This document shows positions 10,272 to 19,164 of a DNA stretch of 64,000 nt, in pieces (the stretch's first letter is position 1; every line of letters starts with the position of its first letter). Where the stretch lies: positions 1,356,501 through 1,420,500 of the forward strand of contig OX621166.1 of assembly GCA_951640195.1 (NCBI GenBank), in the 5' to 3' direction. A program made the translations under genes and the position numbers. The DNA comes from Porpolomopsis calyptriformis. Its lineage: Eukaryota; Basidiomycota; Agaricomycetes; Agaricales; Hygrophoraceae. Under the pieces are notes generated by a model, which had not been told where the DNA came from, did no database searches, and was given only the letters and a program-made list of their open reading frames with translations.

Positions 10272-10650
10272 CTTTTTTGGATATCCAACATAGACTGTTG
10301 GATTACCCAAAAATGGGCACAATGATAGTGTTGTTAAATGACATTGTTAATTTTGGCACAGCCACTGCCAACACCAACCCCCTCGTGCTCAAGACCGACA
10401 TGTAGCATCAACACATGCATGTCGAGGGTGGTCCTAGACCACCTAGGAACTAGCCCCTGCAGACTAGCAGGGCCCCATTGGCGACAACGAGGTGTTTCAA
10501 CTGCTATGTCATCAGTGGCCCCGATGCTACTGGCACTTGCACTTCACGAGTGCCTACTTCCCAGAGCCTCACGGCTCCCCAAGACAGTCCCGCGAACACA
10601 CGGAAACCAAGAAGGATAGAAGAGGACACAAGTGAGAGGTAGAAGGTGCA
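10272..10650 (+). other. Non-coding hairpin block of the outer element (left part)
   Basis: No gene. Perfect stems include CGACATG/CATGTCG (10396-10424), GGTGGTC/GACCACC (10427-10443, 3-nt loop) and CCCTGC/GCAGGG (10455-10472). The last recurs in the inner element near 13320. The first 50 bases resemble, in opposite orientation, the sequence at 13480-13534 of the inner element. Confidence 0.7.
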
Positions 10651-10861
10651 TGTAAGGGTTTTGGTGCTTGCCTTGCTCAAGACCAGACTGAATACAACCA
10701 ATATCTATTGGGTGCAGTATCTCTGGTACAAGTGGTGGCAAAGGGTTAAAACATACTGTAAATAGTGGTAAATACAGCCTCTATACTACTCTGAGGTGCT
10801 GAACACCTATCAACACTGATTACCTGCCTCTGTAGGCTCTGTAATAGCCATATCTGTTACA
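10651..10861 (-). repeat. 3' LTR of inner non-autonomous element
   Basis: 211 bp on the minus strand, TGTAACAG to CCCTTACA. The terminal hairpin (TGTAACAG with CTGTTAC) is kept, although here the second arm is altered by a T in TAATAGCC. Confidence 0.9.
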
Positions 10862-11060
10862 TCCTCCCTCACCAGATTGACCTGTAGGGTACAATCGACA
10901 ATGACAGCCTAGAATATAGGCTTCAAAAAATACACCAGAATCAAGTTTTGATTCTGCAACTTGAGTCAGACTCAAGTATGATTCCGAAAATAAAATGCTG
11001 TTCCACATTATATCGCTCCTTCCCCTCTTAGAAGAGGTTTTGAAGGCAGCACATGTGATT

Positions 11061-11921
11061 CTACATGCTTTCATACCCACCTTCCTCATCTGAAGGCTGG
11101 TCAGAGGCATTAGCCTCATTATTATCGACAGCAGATGTATTCTCATCTGCCTTATCATTGGCTTCAGCAGACCCATATTCATCTGCTTCATATTCATAGC
11201 CAGCAGACATGTATTTGTCTACTTCATCACTATACACAGACTGTGTCTTGTCTGCATCACTAGCACATGCTAAGTTATATTCCTTGGCACTCTGTGCATT
11301 ATCACCATACTTAGTGACTTGTTCATCCGACAAGTTATTGTTGATGACACTATCCTCCTCATTGTCTGAGGATATTTTCACAATGAAAAAGGTACCTATG
11401 GTACCCCACAGTGGTTGCATAGAGACATACTCATCTCTTTTAACTAACTCAGTGTTAGTGAATGAGTTTTCCTCATTATCGCTATATGATGCTGACATGG
11501 CACATACCCTCACTGTCTCTTGTGAGTAGCGACTTACTGCCTGCTCTAGTGCAGTTGGCAGTCTAGATGCATACTGCAACACTTCAGTTGCAGTCATAGC
11601 ACAAGCCCTAATAACAGGCTCGATATATACATTAGCAGTACTGGTCTGTACCGCCTCTGTTTCCTCATTGCTGTTACCTGCAGCTGATGGGAGGAGCAAC
11701 TTAATGTCAACTCCTACCTTGTACAACTTGTACAAGTCACGTCTCCTCATCCATCGGGAGAGTCTGTGATACACTTTCAGAATGGATTCAGTTGATCCAT
11801 CCATCTTGCCCATTTTCTGGGCTCGAAGCACTACTTCGACAATCAATTCCTCCTCTGCCCAAGACAGAGATCTCTTATGAGGATGGGCATCTTTATTGCA
11901 CCTTCCCCTTCTTAGAGACAA
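11061..11921 (-). CDS. Unrecognised 286-residue ORF in the inner non-autonomous element
   Basis: I do not recognise this protein. It starts MSLRRGRCNKDAHPHKR, a basic N-terminus, followed by a helix-prone stretch (EEELIVEVVLRAQKM, YHRLSRWMRRRDLYKLYK). The C-terminal half is rich in Asp, Glu, Asn, Ser and Ala with loose repeats of DxAD and SAxxxE type. It has no Cys cluster, no DDE, and no RT or protease motif. It is the only long frame in an element otherwise full of stops, so it could be a retained accessory protein. Against this, perfect inverted repeats run straight through it (for example 11718-11736 and 11823-11839), so the open frame may be a by-product of a structured RNA region. The outer relative has no equivalent ORF. 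Confidence 0.4.
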   Translation of the reverse strand: MSLRRGRCNKDAHPHKRSLSWAEEELIVEVVLRAQKMGKMDGSTESILKVYHRLSRWMRRRDLYKLYKVGVDIKLLLPSAAGNSNEETEAVQTSTANVYIEPVIRACAMTATEVLQYASRLPTALEQAVSRYSQETVRVCAMSASYSDNEENSFTNTELVKRDEYVSMQPLWGTIGTFFIVKISSDNEEDSVINNNLSDEQVTKYGDNAQSAKEYNLACASDADKTQSVYSDEVDKYMSAGYEYEADEYGSAEANDKADENTSAVDNNEANASDQPSDEEGGYESM

Positions 11922-13534
11922 TGTTGTCTCTCAGTCACTGGATCTGTGACTGCATATTCTATCAGACCAGGACCTTTCAGTCCTTCACTGATAGTATTTA
12001 TTATGAGCCTTGTGCTCATCTCTATTACTTCCTCCCACATAGCTGTGGGTGGATTGATTTGCGCAAGCATGGTAATGCTTGCTTGAGGTTACGCCTATTG
12101 TGTCTGACAGGTATTGAGAATGCTTGACATCCTCTTCAGCATTTCTAGCCTTTGCTGGCCTCAGCTGATGATTCGACAAGGGCACCTTTATGTGCTCCTT
12201 CTTTGCATTAAGGGGCATGGGCTACACCCTGTCAATACTGGAGCCCTGAGGCTCAGTTCATGGCTGAGGCGCACATTGCATCTCAGTTTCACTCACTCCT
12301 GAGCCTGTTTCCAGGCTAAGAGGCTAACTGCACCATCTATATAACAGCTTCTCATGCCTCTGCCCCAATAGGCAGAATGCACTGTACCTCCCTAGTACAA
12401 AGTCAGGCATGGGTGACCTAGTCACCTGTGAGTCCTCTACCTCCTGGGAGGTAGGCGTTTGTCCTAACATACGAGATGTTGGGGACATAGATGGTGCAGG
12501 ATCCATGTCTGGATCCTGCATAACCTGTTGTCGTTCAGACGATGTATTGGGACCTTCCTGATCTCTGGGAAGGTCATTGGGGGGATCCGTGCGTGAGGCG
12601 CGGTTGTGCAAGAGTGGGGGGTGCATAAAATGCACCTTTAGTATCGTCTGACACTCTCTGTCATTGTCGTCATATCCTTCAGAGCCATTGGGCTTGGACT
12701 TGCATCATTGATGATGTTGGGTGTTGTGGTGGCAGTTGTGGGAGCTGTTGGGCTCAACCTGGGGACCATGGACATGGGACATAGCTGGGGGGGCCACTGG
12801 TATTGTTGCTGGCATTTCCGGTGCCTCCAGGGGCACCCTGTGAGTTTGCCATCTTTTCGACGGCCTCTAGGGGCTTCCTCCAGGTCAGGTGTGAGAGCTG
12901 TTGGGCTCAGATCACGGTGCGCAGATGTAGGTGCTCGAGGTTGGGGCTGCACCATTGGGCAGTGATGTGGCACTTCATGTGCTCATTGTTGGCCTTATTG
13001 ACCTTCGTTCCATTGTATGTTAGTGTTGTAAGAATGGTGGGTGATGTTGGGACATCACTGGGGCTAGTCAGTGGCCATTGGATAGAGTCGGTCGGGCACT
13101 AGAGGTAGATGGGGGGACAGCCGACATCTATGATGTGGCATCCATCTTACCTCCCACTGGCTTCGTCTTCCCTCCTTCTAGGCTTCCGTGGTCTTGCTGG
13201 ACCCCACTGGAGTTCTGTGGGGGTTGGGGGAATGAGTGCTCGCGAAATGCAGGTGCAGTGGTGATGGGCGTGTTTGATAATGTGGTACTTGTTGTGCCTC
13301 ATTGGCACCACTTTCGGCCCTGCTAGTCTGCAGGGTGACACCTAAAGGTGGTTTGTGACTACCCTTGATGTGTTGGCTATCTTGCTGCATGTCAGTGGTT
13401 TGGCGCAGGGGTAGCAGTGTCAGTGTTTGTTGATTTGCTAGCAGTGGCTGTGCAAAAATCAATGATGATATTTTACAACATTGTTGGCACTCGTTTTTGG
13501 TAACCCAACAGTCTATATTGGATATTCAAAAAAT
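11922..13534 (-). other. Non-coding hairpin block of the inner element
   Basis: No gene recognised; short frames on both strands are shadows. Perfect stem-loops follow one another about every 25-60 bases. Examples: CAGTCAC/GTGACTG (11932-11952), CCCACA/TGTGGG (12034-12049), GCAAGCAT/ATGCTTGC (12063-12082), AGCCTG/CAGGCT (12302-12317), CTACCTCC/GGAGGTAG (12437-12454), the 11-bp stem TGCAGGATCCA at 12495-12520, GACCTTCC/GGAAGGTC (12551-12575) and GTGCAT/ATGCAC (12621-12635). Later ones include GGTGCC/GGCACC near 12820 and CCTGC/GCAGG near 13320. Confidence 0.75.
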
Positions 13535-13745
13535 TGTAAGGGTTTTGGTTCTTGCCTTGCTCAAGACCAGACTGAATATGACTAATATCTATTGGGTGCG
13601 GTATCTCTGGTACAAGTGGTGGCAAAGGGTTAAAACATACTGTAAATAGTGGTAAATACAGCCTCTATACCACTCTGAGGTGCCAAACACCTATCAACAC
13701 TGATCACCTACCTCTGTAGGCTCTGTAACAGCCATATCTGTTACA
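13535..13745 (-). repeat. 5' LTR of inner non-autonomous element
   Basis: 211 bp. On the minus strand it starts TGTAACAG-ATATGG-CTGTTACA, a hairpin like that of the outer LTR but with a changed loop, and it ends CCCTTACA. It is near-identical in length and closely similar in sequence to 10651-10861. Confidence 0.92.
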
Positions 13746-13750
13746 GTGCG

Positions 13751-15839
13751 CTATGTCATAGATAACTAATGCCCCTCCAACTACTGCCAACATCCCCTCC
13801 AGTGACCTACCACCCCCTGCAACTCCCCAATGTCGCACATCATCCCCGTGATGCAGATGAATAAGGAGAATGAGCCCACCAAGGCCAGTAACAGGCACAC
13901 GAAGTGCCACCTCACTGCCCAAAGGCAGTCCCGACTCTCCCACCTATGTCTGCAACTGGCTGTGTGAGCCCAACGGCTGCAGTGCAGGTCTCCCCAAGCC
14001 TCAGGGCTCCCCCAGGCATTGACAGAAGGCTTGGCTAGCCAACTGTGAAGCCCAATGAGGCTAGTGCTGGGCACAGGAAGTAACATATCACCACCTATAG
14101 GTGGTCCCAATGTCTACATCCTGCCCACATGTCGAGTGCAATGGCTCTCGCGACGACACCCACAATGCCCAATGACGTCGACAATGCATAGCCAAGCCCA
14201 ATGGTTCTGGAAGCAACAATGATGACAACGATGGAGAATGTCATATGGTAGCAGGGGCGTGGCTCCCACTCCCCCCATGCTCTCTTAAGCACGCTCTGCA
14301 CACTGTTCCAGTGTTTGGCCATCCCAGACCCAGGGAAGGCCCCCCAGACACTGTCTGATCAATCACAGCAGGTTAGGGCAGTCTCAGTACCGCCAATGAT
14401 GGAGATGAGGACATGGGCACCCCAGGCCCCCATCCACGAGCATGTGCAGTGAAGGCTTTATGCCCAGCGCTGCATTTACATCCCCCTGTCGCTAGCACAT
14501 CACTGTGCTCCAAGGCTGGATCCAGACACGGATCCAGTACAACTACTGCCAATGCAGTTACCACGCCCACTCCATGAGCACACGGATGCGCACGCCAACA
14601 ATAATGGCATGAGAAGCTAACAGGAGTGTGAAGGATGCTACATCAATGATGCACACATCCCTCCAACCCCTCCTGACAGCTACCGCCTGTCTCCAGCGAC
14701 ATCCCCTCATCACCCTATGCTCTCGCAATACTGATGATTGTGACAATGGACCCCAATGAGGCAAATGACCTGCACATAATGTGCCTAGTTGTAGCCCAAT
14801 GCAGGCTCCACTGTCAGCTATTATTAATGCATGCTGAGCCCTACGGCTCTTGTCCCTGGTCTAGAGGAAGCCCCTCAAGCTGCCTGAGAAGACAGCACAG
14901 AGGGTGGACAACTAGAGAAGGACCTCTGGTGAGAATGGCAGCCCCAGCACCAATGAGCGCCCAGAGACAGCAATGTCCATTGAGGATGTTGCTCACCATC
15001 CCACGTTGTGAACACGCAGTCATCCCAATGGCAGCGGCATTAGCAGCCAGATCTAGACACAGATCTGGTATTACCTATGCCCTGGACATGTAATATGTCT
15101 GGGCAATCACCTACTTCCCATGAAGTAGGTTATATATTGGGTACAATTAGCCCCAATGGCCTGATCCAGACATGGATCAGGTGCCATCTACATCCTAGAT
15201 GTCACCTGAGAGGAGTATGACCATGTACCCTCATTGAACAATGGGTCGAAGCTTGCGAAAGCTAAAACCCTTGAAGAGGATATTAAATGCCCTTGTCACC
15301 TGTCAGACATAACAGGTTAATGAATATTGTGTGGGTAAGCAAGATACCTATCACGGGTATTCCCAGCCAAGGACAAAAAGGTCACGGCAGAATAAAAGAG
15401 GTGACAGACTGAGTCACCATAGAAAATCAGAGACACTGTGTCTCTCATTGGGAAAAGGCATCATAAGGGTGCCTAATCTCAGAGGATTCCTCTGTTATGG
15501 ACAGAGGGAGTAATGAACAACCTTCAGAAGGCAAAGGCAAAGATTGGCACCATGTAGAATCACATGTGTGCCCTCTGAGAATAATATTTTTCGGAGGGGA
15601 AGGTTTAACCCCTGGAATTTAATTTGGTAGGGGAATACTGGTAGTATAGTGAAGCAGAGCTGAGCTATACAACTAATAAATGTACATGATGCAGAGTAGT
15701 GTTATGAGAAATATATATATTTTTTGGAATGTATATATTGTTCAGGATCATATCTTGATTCTGATGTACTTTTTTGAAGCCTTTATTTCAGGCTCTTCTT
15801 GATCAATTGAACCCCTTGGGTCAATCTGGTGAGGGAGTA
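13751..15839 (+). other. Non-coding hairpin block of the outer element (right part)
   Basis: No gene recognised. Dense perfect stems include CTGGATCC/GGATCCAG with loop AGACAC (14516-14537), CCAGATCT/AGATCTGG with loop AGACAC (15047-15068), CCTACTTC/GAAGTAGG (15110-15129), CCTGATCC/GGATCAGG with loop AGACAT (15160-15181) and AGAGACAC/GTGTCTCT (15428-15444). Many shorter ones have AGCC...GGCT arms around CCAAT-like loops. A segment near 15550-15600 (TGTAGAATCACATGTG and GAGGGGAAGG) is shared with the inner element near 11020-11070, showing common descent. Confidence 0.75.
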
Positions 15840-16049
15840 TATAACAGATATTACTGTTACAGTGTGTACATTAGGGATGGTCCTTATATATTGGTGTTTG
15901 TACCAGAGAGCAGTATATAGGCAGTATTTACCCTTATTTAGGTAGTTCTTTTTATATCTTGCCACTGCTTGTACCAGGTTTACACATATCCAATAGATAT
16001 TGGTTGTATCCAGCTGGTTGTGAGCACTGCAAGATCAAGAACTCTTACA
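15840..16049 (+). repeat. 3' LTR of outer non-autonomous element
   Basis: 210 bp, TATAACAG to CTCTTACA. The initial TG has become TA, and a 2-bp deletion separates it from the 5' LTR (GATGTAGTCC against GATGGTCC). Confidence 0.92.
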
Positions 16050-16054
16050 GTTGG

Positions 16055-16177
16055 GAAGGCTATGAAGGTACTAATGAAGAAACCTCATGGATCCTCACTA
16101 CTGAGCTAGGACATGCTTTAGAACTTGTCTCGGAGTTCCACTCTGCTTATCCGGACAAACCTGGACCTGACTATTGA
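16055..16177 (+). pseudogene. pol: gypsy-C chromodomain, C-terminal part and pol end
   Basis: Continues the chromodomain cut at 10059: WEGYEGTNEETSWI then the helix LGHALELVSEFHSAYP and DKPGPDY before the TGA. The joined VHW-EGYEG reading across the insertion confirms both the insertion and the reading frame. Confidence 0.9.
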
Positions 16178-16223
16178 ATCCTTTCACTCTTATTTATTCT
16201 TTTTCTTCAATTCTAAAAAATCC

Positions 16224-16673
16224 TTATTCCATTGAAGGGATTAATTCTACATCCCTTATGGGCATTTCCTCCAACATCTCTGATATCTCCAACACCTCCG
16301 AACTTTCTCCACTTTCTCCACTATGCCTGTAATCTCTATCCAACAACTCCTCTATCCTCTCCATGGACTCCCTCATCCTCTTCATCTCTATTCTCATTTT
16401 CCTTATCTCCCCCCAAACTCCCTGTAACTCCTCCCTCAAATTCTCCACCTCTACCAATTCTGCATTCCCTTGCTTTTGCTTCCCTCTATGCTCCAGTTCC
16501 TCCGTGGTGGTCCAGGTGTGTTTCCTTTTTGCTGGTTCTTCCCCAACCCAGCATTTGGCCTTCACGTGTTGGCAGGCCATGTAGCTCTGGGCTTTCCCTG
16601 CTCCAGTCAGCCATATGCACTCTTCTGTGCTCCCTTTCCTAATGCAAGGCTCACACAGAGCCCTCCTGAACAA
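16224..16673 (-). CDS. Antisense ORF with Zn2Cys6-like cluster and coiled coil
   Basis: 149 residues on the strand opposite to gypsy-C, between its chromodomain and its 3' LTR. The N-terminal Cys array is C7-X2-C10-X8-C19 ... C34-X6-C41. A Tyr at position 31 stands where a second CX2C pair would need Cys (one G-to-A change), which would give the fungal Zn2Cys6 binuclear-cluster pattern. Residues about 75-115 are a charged heptad-like helix (VENLREELQGVWGEIRK, MRIEMKRMRESMERIEELL). The C-terminus is acidic. Its upstream part probably extends towards 17115 in broken frames. The function is unknown; a DNA-binding accessory factor carried antisense by the element is an inference. Confidence 0.5.
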   Translation of the reverse strand: MFRRALCEPCIRKGSTEECIWLTGAGKAQSYMACQHVKAKCWVGEEPAKRKHTWTTTEELEHRGKQKQGNAELVEVENLREELQGVWGEIRKMRIEMKRMRESMERIEELLDRDYRHSGESGESSEVLEISEMLEEMPIRDVELIPSME

Positions 16674-17157
16674 CTCCAGTCAACTCTGGAATAAAATGGA
16701 TGAAAGAGAAAATACTTATGGCCTTCTAATCAAGGCCTCTTGCCCTGATCTCTCCTCCACCACTGTCTCCGCCTGCTCCACTGTTCGAGCCACCTTCTTT
16801 GCCCTCCTTGCTGCCTCCTTTTTTGCAGCCTTGGCTGCCTTTTTGGCCACTCATCATTCTTCTCTCAACTGCTGCTCTTCCTCCACCCTCCGGGCCTGCT
16901 CCGCTCACTTCTCCACTTCCTTATGCTCTTATCATTCTTTGTTTTCGAGCTGAACTTGCAGCTGCATGAGTTGGGCTTGAATTGCATTGCAGGTAGGTAT
17001 TGTTAATGAAGAAGAGTGGTCCACCGGACCCTATTATATATGCTCTGATTTCAAACTCCGATGATTCTCTGAAATCTGCTACATTCTGAAACTCTAATTT
17101 CTTAGTTATTACCAAATATGGTCAAGTCTAGCATGCAGTCTCGAGAGCTCACCCTTA

Positions 17158-17169
17158 AGAGGGAGATAC
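17158..17169 (+). promoter_or_regulatory. polypurine tract of gypsy-C
   Basis: AAGAGGGAGATAC directly precedes the TGTTACATC start of the LTR. Confidence 0.75.
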
Positions 17170-17405
17170 TGTTACATCTAAGTTCCGATAAACTCTAATG
17201 AACTCTGACAACTCTGAACACTCCGGACTTTTCACATGTCTCTTACTTATGATGCACTCTATTGTCATCATGTCTCAGATATAATTATCTAGCAGGTATA
17301 TAAGTACTGCATTTTTTCCTGTATCTGTAGACAGAATATCAACTAAGTCCCAACATTTATCCAACTCCGATCTCTAAATTCAACTCTGAAACTTTAGACC
17401 TAACA
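17170..17405 (+). repeat. 3' LTR of gypsy-C
   Basis: 236 bp, TGTTACATCTAAG to GACCTAACA, with a TATATAAG box near 17297. The next base is already copia-B coding sequence, fixing the 3' boundary. Confidence 0.88.
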
Positions 17406-18709
17406 GAATCCTTCCATGTCATCCTTGCCCTCACTGCCTATGAAGACTGGGACCTCGAACAGGTCAATATCAAATCTGCATACCTAAATGGCAAACTTGA
17501 CAAGGAAATATACATGAAACAGCCTAAAGGCTTCACCAAACCCAGCAATGAGAACCTCATACTCTGCCTCAAGAAATCAATATATGGACTCAAACAATCG
17601 GGACGAGTATGGAACAATTTCCTCAACAAGGAACTACTTGGACTTGGATTTGAATGAAGCAAAGCTGACCCATGTGTCTATATCCACACTAATGGCACAG
17701 ACAAATCCATCATTGTCATTCACATTGATGATATGTTACTAGCATTAATAAAAGGAGGAGAAATGGAGTGACTCAAAGCTGACCTCCACTCACTCCCATT
17801 CGAAACCTCTGAGCTAGGCAAACCCAATAATATATTGGGAGTAACCATATCCTGCAATCGATCAGCCTGAACCATTACTCTATCTCAAAATGTATATCTC
17901 GACAAGGTACTAGTGCAATTTCAATATGACCAATGCAAACCCTGTTGCAACCCCTCTCAATCTATCCACCTTGCTATCCAAAGACCAATCCCCAACTACC
18001 CCTGAAGAAGCCACCAAAATGGCCAACATACCCTACACTATCGCTATCAGATCACTCATGTATGCCACACTTGCAATGCAACCTGACTTAACATTCGTGG
18101 TACAATACTTATCCCAGTTCTCATCAAACCCCAGACCTGCTTACTGGACCACTGTCAAAAGAATCCTAAGGTATGTGAAGCAGTTGCAAGAACTCACACT
18201 CATATACCAAGGGAACAATGGAAATGGACCAGTACCCACTGGGTACTCTGATACCAATTGGGGATCAAACACAACTGACAGATGCTCAATGTCAGGCTTT
18301 GTATACATGCTATCAAACACTGCTGTCACATGGAGTTCCAAGCGACAACCCACCGTTGCTCTCTCAAGCACAGAAGTGGAATATATGGCTGCAATGCATG
18401 CCACAAAGGAAGCCATATAGCTTTGTGCACTTCTATTGGAACTTGGTTACCCCATCTCAGACCCATCCCCTATTTATTGCGACAACCTCAGCACTATTGC
18501 GCTCACCAAAGACCCCACATTCCATGTGTGATCAAAACACATAGATATCCAACACCACTTTATCTGAGAATGAGTAGAGTCTGAAGAGATCTCCATCCCC
18601 TACATGCCAATGGATGAAAACCTCACGGATGTCCTCACAAAAGGGCTAGCCCAGCCCAAACATAAAACTTTCACCACTGCGCTTGGACTATGCCTGAATT
18701 AAAGGGGAC
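17406..18709 (+). pseudogene. pol: copia-B reverse transcriptase and RNase H (3' portion)
   Basis: Different copia family from copia-A. It opens at SFHVILALTAYEDWDLEQVN and continues with KSAYLNGKLDKEIYMKQP, KSIYGLKQSGRVWN, the RT box VIHIDDMLLA (both Asp kept) and the RNase H blocks DTNWGSNTTDRCSMSG, KRQPTVALSSTEVEYMA and IYCDNLSTIALTKDP, ending ENLTDVLTKGLAQPKH and a TGA. Stops at about 17656, 17768 and 17869, a frameshift near 17920 and stops from 18418 onward break it. The 5' half is missing because gypsy-C lies at its left edge. Confidence 0.9.
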
Positions 18710-18900
18710 TGTTGGTATTATAATTCATATGTATTATATAATATGTTTATTTACCTCACATATATATATACATACACCTCAGCATTTACTTCCACACTGA
18801 GGTGAGACACTCATTTACTCTACATAGTACCTAATCTCACACTCCTTCTGTAGCATATGTTAATAGGTACTATATCAATATATATAGCATTTACTTCCAC
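18710..18900 (+). repeat. copia-B 3' LTR (right boundary uncertain)
   Basis: Begins TGTTGGTATTATAATTC right after the purine run AAAGGGGAC. It contains a near-repeat of AGCATTTACTTCCAC (at about 18782 and 18887). The right end merges with the 3' end of the DDE_3 transposase pseudogene and I cannot place it exactly. Confidence 0.6.
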
Positions 18901-19164
18901 GCTGAGCATATGTTGACAGATACTTCATGGCTGAAAAGGCAAGCTCAATTGGGTTGAAATCAGGGGAGTAGGGGGGCAAGAATTCACAATGCATACCCCT
19001 AAAGGATATTTCAGTATTCATCATTATAAGAAGAATGGGTGAAAACTTACCTTGAATGGATCAGATCCAAAATATAAGGATGCTTGTGGATGTGGCAGTT
19101 GTCTGTTACAATGATGGAATTGGGGACAGGATATGGCTCCATGTTTTCAAGCAAACTCTAGATC

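Larger units (their letters stand above)
10651..13745 (-). mobile_element. Non-autonomous LTR element, inner copy (nested, opposite orientation)
   Basis: Minus-strand relative of the outer element, with LTRs of exactly 211 bp each (10651-10861 and 13535-13745). Flanks are GTGCA (10646-10650) and GTGCG (13746-13750), a 5-bp duplication with one G/A difference. The purine tract next to the 3' LTR (GGTCAATCTGGTGAGGGAGG on the minus strand) matches that of the outer element. LTR similarity to the outer copy is only about two thirds by eye, so they are diverged subfamilies. The interior holds a 286-codon ORF but no pol. Confidence 0.88.
10060..16049 (+). mobile_element. Non-autonomous LTR element, outer copy (hairpin-rich, no pol)
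   Basis: LTRs at 10060-10271 and 15840-16049, flanked by ATTGG (10055-10059) and GTTGG (16050-16054), a 5-bp duplication with one transition. A purine run (GGTGAGGGAGTA) precedes the 3' LTR. The interior encodes no recognisable gag, protease, RT or integrase. Without the inner copy (10651-13745) it would be about 2.9 kb, so it fits the LARD/TRIM class of elements mobilised in trans. Its interior is packed with short perfect inverted repeats, described separately. Confidence 0.88.
8291..17405 (+). mobile_element. Ty3/gypsy chromovirus gypsy-C, 5' truncated and multiply nested
   Basis: Plus-strand element from the integrase zinc domain to a complete 3' LTR. It is interrupted by solo LTR-E (8849-9385) inside the integrase and by a non-autonomous LTR element (10060-16049) inside the chromodomain. 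The coding sequence reads across both once the insertions are ignored. The 3' LTR ends at 17405 directly against copia-B RT codons, so gypsy-C probably inserted into copia-B. The gag-RT half is absent; the break at about 8291 joins it to truncated copia-A1. Confidence 0.9.

Noticed and set aside
12638..15093. Many 60-120 codon frames on both strands in the hairpin-rich interiors
   Set aside because: Unrelated products on both strands, no motifs, no shared frame between the two related elements; chance frames in GC-richer, structured sequence.
15331..15513. 60-codon frame in the outer element as a gene
   Set aside because: Too short, no counterpart in the inner element, and lies over perfect hairpins.
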